Of a DNA stretch of 64,000 nt, positions 58,438-64,000 are shown one piece after another. The notes below the pieces were generated by a model. It saw only the letters and a list, made by a program, of their open reading frames with translations. It did not search any database and was not told the DNA's origin. Source of the DNA: Paenibacillaceae bacterium (GTDB taxonomy: Bacteria; Bacillota; Bacilli; Paenibacillales; CANHGK01); NCBI GenBank assembly GCA_947460235.1, contig CANHGK010000001.1:124001-188000 (forward strand). Direction: 5' to 3'. The position numbers were made by a program, and so were the translations under genes. The stretch's first letter is position 1. Each line of letters begins with the position of its first letter.

Positions 58438-59388
58438 CTACACACCACCGTATTTGAAGAGCGTGCTGATCGATCCGCCCTCTTCGATAATGCGGATTGC
58501 ATCCGCTAATAATGGAGCCATCGAAATCGTTTTGAACGTGAGCGGAACATCTTGAGGCAATGCAATCGTGTCGGTAATGATGACTTCTTTGATTGATGGA
58601 TGACTCAATTTTTGAATGGCTTCACCGGAGAACAGCGGATGCGTCGCACAGATGATCACGTCTTCCGCGCCGCGTTCTTTTAAACTTTCCACAACATTGA
58701 CAATTGTTGTTCCCGTATCGATCAAATCTTCGATAATGATTGGCGTTTGACCGCGTACATCACCGATGACGTGGGTAATGACGGATTCGTTGTGTTTCGG
58801 ACGTTTCTTAATCATAATCGCGAATGGCGAGTCGAGAATATTCGCCAATTTTTCTGCCGTAGACGCTCGTCCTGCATCTGGAGATACGACGACCGGATTT
58901 TTGATGTTTTTTGCTTTTAAATGATCGCTAATCAAGTCTAATGCCGTTAAATGATCGACAGGAATATTGAAGAATCCTTGAATTGCCGCAGCATGTAAGT
59001 CAATCGTAATCAATCGATTCGCGCCTGCAGTGGTCATCACATCTGCAACCAATCGCGCGGTAATCGGTTCGCGCGGAGCCGCTTTGCGCTCTTGGCGCGC
59101 ATACCCATAGTATGGCACAACCAGGTTTACGGTACGCGCAGATGCACGGCGTGCCGCGTCAATCATCACAAGCAATTCAACGAAATGATCGTTAATCGGA
59201 TGTGAAAATGCCTGAACGATAAACACATCACAGTTCCGTATCGGCTCTTCATAGTGCACATATACTTCGCCGGATTTGAAGCGAGATATTTTAATTTTAC
59301 CTAATTCTAGATTGAGTTCTTCACAAATTTTTTCAGCCAACGCTGGGTTTGATGACCCCGAGAAAATCTTGATTTTACTTGCGTTCAT
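58438..59388 (-). CDS. prs: Ribose-phosphate pyrophosphokinase (PRPP synthetase)
   Basis: 316 residues. Signatures: FSGSSNPALAEKI, flexible loop RQERKAAPREPITA, PRPP loop IIIEDLIDTGTTI, and VVSPDAGR. It makes PRPP, the sugar donor for histidine and nucleotides. Its start overlaps the hisJ stop by one base, so it is the last gene of the histidine operon. The housekeeping prs of Bacilli usually lies elsewhere (near glmU), so this is probably an additional copy serving HisG (inference). Confidence 0.93.
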   Translation of the reverse strand: MNASKIKIFSGSSNPALAEKICEELNLELGKIKISRFKSGEVYVHYEEPIRNCDVFIVQAFSHPINDHFVELLVMIDAARRASARTVNLVVPYYGYARQERKAAPREPITARLVADVMTTAGANRLITIDLHAAAIQGFFNIPVDHLTALDLISDHLKAKNIKNPVVVSPDAGRASTAEKLANILDSPFAIMIKKRPKHNESVITHVIGDVRGQTPIIIEDLIDTGTTIVNVVESLKERGAEDVIICATHPLFSGEAIQKLSHPSIKEVIITDTIALPQDVPLTFKTISMAPLLADAIRIIEEGGSISTLFKYGGV

Positions 59389-60203
59389 TACAATTCCTCC
59401 CCAATCGGTATCATCACACGCTTACGCTTATCAAAGGTAGCGAGTTGTGTGTAACCCGTTTTGTGCAATACTGCGTATGCTTTTTCTAAATGTTGACTCA
59501 AAAAGTCTGGGCGATGCGCGTCGGATCCGACCGTAACTGGAATGCCGAGTTCAAATGCTTTTTTGACCATCCGCTCAGATGGAAATAATTCTTCGCAGGG
59601 CATGCGATAACCCGATGCATTTAATTCGATGGCCATATTACTGTCACGTATAACTTGAAGTGTTTGATCTTCAAGATGCGTCACATCACAGTCTGGACGT
59701 CGTTTAAATCGCTTGATCACATCGATGTGGCCAAGATAATCATACAATCCACTGCGCGCCGCCTGTTGCACTGCCGCGTAATATTGTTCATATACAGAAT
59801 ATACATCTTTTCCATCCCAACCTGCCAGTTGGCGAGCGTCGCTAATGTCCCATCTCCCAAGAAAATGTACCGATCCGATCACATAATCCCACGGATATCC
59901 CGTCGTAATCTTCTCAATTGTTTCCTCATAACCCTCGATGTAGTCGCCCTCGAGTCCAACACGAATGTCGATCTGAGATTTGTATTTTTCTTTTAGTTCA
60001 AAGCATTCACTCACATACCGCGGCAACTCGTCCATCGGCATCGCCATCTCCGGCAAATAGGTTGCTGGATCCACATGTATGAGTGGCATATGGTCAGACA
60101 ATCCCAATTGTGATAACCCAATTTCAATTCCGCGTAGCACATACTCTTCGAGACTACCAATCGCATGGCCACAGCGTACATGGTGTGTATGATAATCAAT
60201 CAT
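59388..60203 (-). CDS. hisJ: Histidinol-phosphatase (PHP family)
   Basis: 271 residues. PHP metal motifs DYHTHHVRCGHA at the N-terminus, GLSDHMPL, GSVHFLG, YLGHID, and GSDAHRP near the C-terminus are all present. It removes phosphate from L-histidinol phosphate. It follows hisIE directly and overlaps prs, which fits the Bacillus-type HisJ and the monofunctional HisB in this operon. Confidence 0.95.
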   Translation of the reverse strand: MIDYHTHHVRCGHAIGSLEEYVLRGIEIGLSQLGLSDHMPLIHVDPATYLPEMAMPMDELPRYVSECFELKEKYKSQIDIRVGLEGDYIEGYEETIEKITTGYPWDYVIGSVHFLGRWDISDARQLAGWDGKDVYSVYEQYYAAVQQAARSGLYDYLGHIDVIKRFKRRPDCDVTHLEDQTLQVIRDSNMAIELNASGYRMPCEELFPSERMVKKAFELGIPVTVGSDAHRPDFLSQHLEKAYAVLHKTGYTQLATFDKRKRVMIPIGEEL

Positions 60204-60205
60204 GG

Positions 60206-60886
60206 TTACGCTTCTTTCGGCGCTTTTGGCACGTGACGGCGAGTCAATTCTGCCATGATGTCGTCAAGCGGAAGTTTTTGTTCACGCAATAAAACAAGCA
60301 AATGGAAAATTAAATCGCTCGCTTCATAGCGCAATTCTTCGTGACTCGCATTTTTTGCTGCGATGATCACTTCGCCTGCTTCTTCGCCGATTTTTTTCAA
60401 AATTTTATCGACGCCTTTTTCGAACAAATACGTTGTATAGGCGCCTTCCGGACGCTCGGCATCGCGCTGTGCGATCGTGCGTTCGAGTGTGTTCAATATT
60501 TCGAAACGATTCGCAGTCTCTGTTGTTTCCGATCCGCCATCGCTGCCTTGAACCGCAATTGGATGCGTGAAGCAGGAGTACGTACCCGTGTGACACGCTG
60601 GTCCAACTTGGTTTACTTGCACCAAAAGCGTATCACCATCACAGTCGTAGCTCATTGACGTTACTTTTTGCGTGTGACCAGATGTAGCACCTTTGTTCCA
60701 AAGTTCTCCGCGTGAACGGCTCCAAAACCAAGTACTCCCCGATTCCATCGTTTTGAGCAACGATTCTTCGTTCATATAGGCCATCATTAACACTTCTTTG
60801 CTTTGCGAATCTTGAACGATCGCTGGCACAAGTCCTTGCGCGTCCCATTTAATGCGACTCGCAATAGTTGCTGTTTCCATAGTCAT
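60206..60886 (-). CDS. hisIE: Bifunctional phosphoribosyl-AMP cyclohydrolase / phosphoribosyl-ATP pyrophosphatase
   Basis: 226 residues, both enzymes fused. The N-terminal HisI part (about 1-120) has [21 protein letters not shown] and the zinc Cys residues (YDCDGDT, GPACHTG); the C-terminal HisE part has [13 protein letters not shown] and the [13 protein letters not shown] helix. They catalyse steps 2 and 3 of histidine synthesis. The ATG overlaps the hisF stop (ATGA). Confidence 0.97.
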   Translation of the reverse strand: MTMETATIASRIKWDAQGLVPAIVQDSQSKEVLMMAYMNEESLLKTMESGSTWFWSRSRGELWNKGATSGHTQKVTSMSYDCDGDTLLVQVNQVGPACHTGTYSCFTHPIAVQGSDGGSETTETANRFEILNTLERTIAQRDAERPEGAYTTYLFEKGVDKILKKIGEEAGEVIIAAKNASHEELRYEASDLIFHLLVLLREQKLPLDDIMAELTRRHVPKAPKEA

Positions 60887-61641
60887 CGAATCGGAACTCC
60901 TTTCGCCCGCGCATCCGCCTTCACTTCGGCGATGCTAATTTCTTTATAGTGGAAAATGGTCGCGGCAAGTCCAGCGTCAGCGCCAGCTTGCGTAAACACA
61001 TCTGCAAAATGCTCTTTTTTGCCCGCGCCGCCGCTTGCGATCACCGGTATTCCAGTAACCTTACTCACTGCCGCAGTCATCGCAATGTCGAATCCATCTT
61101 TTGTGCCATCCGCGTCCATGCTCGTCAAAAGCAATTCGCCGGCACCCAATCGCTCAACTTCTTGTGCCCATTGAACGACGTGAATACCAGTAGGTGTTCG
61201 GCCCCCATGAGTATAAACTTCCCAATCATTCCACTGTGCATTCCATCTTCCATCGATTGCAACGACGATACACTGCGCGCCGAACCATCTTGATCCGTCC
61301 GCAACCAATTGCGGATTCACAACTGCTGCCGTATTGATCCCGATTTTATCAGCGCCCGCACGCAGCATGCGTTTCATATCTTCAACCGTTCGAATCCCGC
61401 CACCAACCGTAAACGGAATCGAAATTTCGCCGGCCGTTTTGCGTACCACATCGACCATTGTTTCGCGTCCTTCATGTGACGCGGAAATATCAAGGAATAC
61501 TAATTCGTCAGCGCCTTCACGATCATAAATTTCTGCGAGTTCAACCGGATCTCCGGCATCTCTCAAATTCACGAAATTCACGCCTTTGACGACGCGACCG
61601 TCTTTTACGTCCAAACAAGGAATAATTCGTTTTGCTAACAT
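60883..61641 (-). CDS. hisF: Imidazole glycerol phosphate synthase cyclase subunit
   Basis: 252 residues, (beta/alpha)8 barrel. [17 protein letters not shown] with the first catalytic Asp, FTVGGGIRT, and DGTKDGFD with the second Asp region are present. It joins HisH-derived ammonia to PRFAR, giving IGP and AICAR. Overlaps hisIE. Confidence 0.98.
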   Translation of the reverse strand: MLAKRIIPCLDVKDGRVVKGVNFVNLRDAGDPVELAEIYDREGADELVFLDISASHEGRETMVDVVRKTAGEISIPFTVGGGIRTVEDMKRMLRAGADKIGINTAAVVNPQLVADGSRWFGAQCIVVAIDGRWNAQWNDWEVYTHGGRTPTGIHVVQWAQEVERLGAGELLLTSMDADGTKDGFDIAMTAAVSKVTGIPVIASGGAGKKEHFADVFTQAGADAGLAATIFHYKEISIAEVKADARAKGVPIR

Positions 61642-61679
61642 GTAGTTCTCCTTATCGGCAAATATAGCTTCGCCAGCTA

Positions 61680-62423
61680 CTACTTCAATTGATCGTCAAT
61701 TGCATCAAGCGCATCTTCCAAATCGACACGACCTAGATACAACGCTTTGCCCACAATTGCGCCGCTGACTCCATCGTTACGATGCTTAGATAAGGCGAGC
61801 AAATCGTCGATGCTGCTGACACCTCCGCTTGCGATCACAGAACGTTTACATGCTTTTGCCATCGCGACAATCGCCTCGACGTTCGGACCTTTCATCATGC
61901 CATCACGTGAAATGTCCGTGAAAATAAATGTACTGACGCCTTCGCTCGCCAATTTTACTGCAAGCTCTTCGGCTTTCACTTCGGATGTCTCTAACCAACC
62001 GCGCGTTGCCACCATCCCATTTCGCGCATCGATGCCCACCGCGACTTGATCCGCATAACGATCCAATATTGCACGAAGCACATCGGGCTGTTCAATCGCA
62101 GCGGTTCCGATAATTACTCGGGAAACGCCTGCGTCAATGAGCGCGTCCGCATCGTCGACGGTACGAATACCGCCGCCAACTTGAACTGGCATATTGGTTT
62201 TGCGCGTAATTTGTTTAATCACATCAAGGTTAAATGGCTTACCGATTTTTGCGCCGTCCAAGTCAACCACGTGCAACCACTCTGCACGTTGGTCACGCCA
62301 TGCTTTGGCAACTTCTACTGGGTTCATGCTGAAAACCGTTTCTTGATTATAATCGCCTTGTTGCAATCGAACGACTTGTCCGCCGCGCAAATCGATTGCC
62401 GGATATACAGTAAAGCGTGACAT
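61680..62423 (-). CDS. hisA: ProFAR isomerase
   Basis: 247 residues, (beta/alpha)8 barrel related to His[20 protein letters not shown] carries the catalytic Asp, [10 protein letters not shown] and [14 protein letters not shown] the second acidic site, VGGGIRTV the phosphate site. It isomerises ProFAR to PRFAR. Between hisH and hisF in the operon. Confidence 0.98.
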   Translation of the reverse strand: MSRFTVYPAIDLRGGQVVRLQQGDYNQETVFSMNPVEVAKAWRDQRAEWLHVVDLDGAKIGKPFNLDVIKQITRKTNMPVQVGGGIRTVDDADALIDAGVSRVIIGTAAIEQPDVLRAILDRYADQVAVGIDARNGMVATRGWLETSEVKAEELAVKLASEGVSTFIFTDISRDGMMKGPNVEAIVAMAKACKRSVIASGGVSSIDDLLALSKHRNDGVSGAIVGKALYLGRVDLEDALDAIDDQLK

Positions 62424-62444
62424 GGTTCCGCCTCGTTTCTATCT

Positions 62445-63077
62445 TTAAAATTTTATTTCTGCGCTTAATGCGACAAAACGTTCCAATAATTGTTTTCCTA
62501 GATCGCCGCTTTTTTCGGGATGAAATTGCATCCCGTACACAGTGCCGCGGCCAATCATCGCGGTTACCGGATGTCCATAATCACAGGTTGCGAGCACATC
62601 GGTTTGTTCAGTTGCAACAAAGTGGTAGGAGTGTACAAAATACACATGCCCTTCCTCGATGCCTTGAACTAACGGTTGCTGCGGATCCGCCCACACGAGC
62701 TCATTCCAGCCCATATGCGGAATTTTCAACTCATGTGTGAACCGGACCACTTTTCCTGGAATAATCCCAAGTCCAGCGTGATCGCCTTCCTCTGGCGTTG
62801 CATGCTCTTCGGAGGTATCTCCTAAAAGCTGCATCCCGAGGCAAATGCCGAGAAACGGTTTGCCGGAATTCGCCGCCGCCTTCAGCGGTTCAATCCATCC
62901 TTGCTCACGCAAATTGTTCATCGCATCGCCAAATGCACCAACGCCTGGTAACACAATTGCTGTCGCTTGCGCTAACAACGTAGGGTCGTCACTGACAACC
63001 GGTTCGGCGCCAATTTTTTTCAACGCCTGTGTCACACTATGCAAATTGCCCATTCCATAATCTACAACAACGATCAT
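62445..63077 (-). CDS. hisH: Imidazole glycerol phosphate synthase glutaminase subunit
   Basis: 210 residues, class I glutamine amidotransferase. Nucleophile Cys in GICLGMQLL, His and Glu in GMQFHPEKSG, and the N-terminal DYGMGNLHSV are intact. It supplies ammonia to HisF. It starts one base after the hisB stop. Confidence 0.98.
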   Translation of the reverse strand: MIVVVDYGMGNLHSVTQALKKIGAEPVVSDDPTLLAQATAIVLPGVGAFGDAMNNLREQGWIEPLKAAANSGKPFLGICLGMQLLGDTSEEHATPEEGDHAGLGIIPGKVVRFTHELKIPHMGWNELVWADPQQPLVQGIEEGHVYFVHSYHFVATEQTDVLATCDYGHPVTAMIGRGTVYGMQFHPEKSGDLGKQLLERFVALSAEIKF

Positions 63078-63677
63078 TTACAGCACTCCCTTGGTGGACG
63101 GCACACCCTCCACGCGAGGATCAATCAAAGTCGCTTCATCGAGCGCACGACCAAACGCTTTGAACACCGCTTCGATCATATGGTGCGTGTTGCGTCCATA
63201 ATGAACGATGACGTGCAATGTTACACGTGCTTCAAGCGCGAATTTCCAAAGAAACTCATGCACGAGCTCAACGTTAAAATTACCAACGATGTTCGACGGA
63301 TATTCTGCTCGGTATTCAAGGTGCGGACGATTGCTAATATCGATAATCACTTGAGCGAGCGCCTCGTCCATTGGTACGAATACACTTGCATAGCGCTTGA
63401 TGCCTTTTTTGTCGCCGAGCGCTTCGCGAAGTGCTTGACCGAGCACGATTCCGATGTCTTCGACCGTGTGGTGATCATCAATTTCAATGTCACCATTCGC
63501 TTGAAGTTTCAAATCGAACTTGCCGTGTTTCGTGAAAAGATCAAGCATATGATTTAAAAATGGAACATCGGTTTGCAGATCGGCTTGCCCTGTTCCATCG
63601 ACGGAAAATTGCAACGCGATGTCTGTTTCATTCGTCCTACGCGCAATGCGCGCGCTACGAACATTTTGTTCACTCAT
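63078..63677 (-). CDS. hisB: Imidazoleglycerol-phosphate dehydratase
   Basis: About 199 residues, the monofunctional dehydratase without the phosphatase domain. Manganese ligands appear in [30 protein letters not shown]-like ELVHEFLW, and [13 protein letters not shown]. The ATG at 63677 overlaps the hisD stop (ATGA); a longer in-frame start upstream is not needed. Confidence 0.97.
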   Translation of the reverse strand: MSEQNVRSARIARRTNETDIALQFSVDGTGQADLQTDVPFLNHMLDLFTKHGKFDLKLQANGDIEIDDHHTVEDIGIVLGQALREALGDKKGIKRYASVFVPMDEALAQVIIDISNRPHLEYRAEYPSNIVGNFNVELVHEFLWKFALEARVTLHVIVHYGRNTHHMIEAVFKAFGRALDEATLIDPRVEGVPSTKGVL

Positions 63678-64000
63678 TGACCGTTCCCCTCTTTCTCTAG
63701 ACGCACACGAACCGCTTCTGCGTGACCGTGCAATCCCTCGCACTGCGCGAGTGTGATAATTTGTTTGCCATTTTGTAATAGCGCCTCTTTGGAGTACATC
63801 AGCACGCTCGTTTTTTTGATAAAATCATCGACATTGAGCGACGACGAAAAGCGCGCCGTGCCATTCGTCGGCAAAACATGGTTCGGTCCAGCAAAATAAT
63901 CGCCCACCGGTTCCGGAGTATATGGACCAAGGAATACAGCGCCTGCATGCTTGATTTTGGTTAACGCATTCATCGGGTCTTTCACGAGCAACTCACAATG
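63674..64000 (-). CDS. hisD: Histidinol dehydrogenase, C-terminal part (partial)
   Basis: Only the last 108 residues are inside the window; the frame is open to the right edge. It begins [10 protein letters not shown] and has [31 protein letters not shown] (read in two parts: [13 protein letters not shown] and AGPNHVLPT), then [15 protein letters not shown], the zinc and substrate residues of HisD. It oxidises histidinol to histidine. Overlaps hisB by an ATGA. Confidence 0.97.
   Translation of the reverse strand, partial: HCELLVKDPMNALTKIKHAGAVFLGPYTPEPVGDYFAGPNHVLPTNGTARFSSSLNVDDFIKKTSVLMYSKEALLQNGKQIITLAQCEGLHGHAEAVRVRLEKEGNGQ

Overview
The window is a chromosomal segment of a spore-forming, low-GC Bacillota. 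Gene order and family content point to Bacilli of the Paenibacillaceae or a neighbouring family. The glycolytic block cggR-gapA-pgk-tpiA-gpmI-eno followed by secG-rnr-smpB-ssrA, and the block yvcD-trxB-glcK-rapZ-yvcK-whiA-crh, are classic for this class. A perfect CtsR operator precedes clpP, and a DUF1360 (YjcA/YngL-type) gene suggests sporulation. No species can be named from the sequence alone.

Layout. 1-2.6 kb: the 5' end of a secreted or membrane protein gene, a long AT-rich gap, a LigB-type dioxygenase with a small membrane protein, and a PilZ c-di-GMP receptor. 2.7-11.7 kb: one giant gene for a secreted protein of about 3000 residues with two carbohydrate-binding-like domains, four fibronectin type III-like domains and 22 cadherin-like repeats of about 100 residues. 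12-14.2 kb: a cytoplasmic GH13 enzyme. 14.2-19 kb: pirin, aldo/keto reductase, FabV enoyl reductase, Ogt, a TetR regulator and a cold-shock protein. 19.2-21.2 kb: a four-gene cluster with two paralogous cysteine-rich proteins of unknown family around a DUF1360 membrane protein. 21.4-26 kb: a secreted alpha-amylase with four CBM25-like starch-binding modules. 26-28.2 kb: a decayed stretch, the tmRNA gene with a duplicated 3' end, and two small membrane proteins.

28.2-39.1 kb is the leftward housekeeping block (smpB, rnr, secG, then the glycolytic operon with its regulator CggR). After a tRNA-Arg come a four-gene kinase/regulator/ABC-transporter operon (39.4-43.6 kb) and clpP. 44.4-48.3 kb holds the most unusual region: an Agr-type quorum-sensing cluster in the order (decayed agrD)-kinase-agrD-kinase-agrB, with no response regulator. 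The intact agrD predicts an autoinducer ring closed by serine, not cysteine. 48.7-51.2 kb is a chemoreceptor with a long disordered cytoplasmic N-terminus. 51.4-58.3 kb is the crh/whiA/yvcK/rapZ/glcK and trxB/yvcD block. 58.4 kb to the window end is the distal part of a histidine operon (hisD-hisB-hisH-hisA-hisF-hisIE-hisJ-prs), entering from the right edge.

How it fits together. Two GH13 enzymes, glucokinase, complete lower glycolysis and Crh form a starch/glucose theme. The secreted amylase has a LacI-type operator and the giant protein gene has a cre-like site, both suggesting sugar control. The Agr-like cluster is the best candidate for an under-described system, followed by the cysteine-rich probable spore-coat cluster. 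All function calls are by reading motifs; no database search was run.
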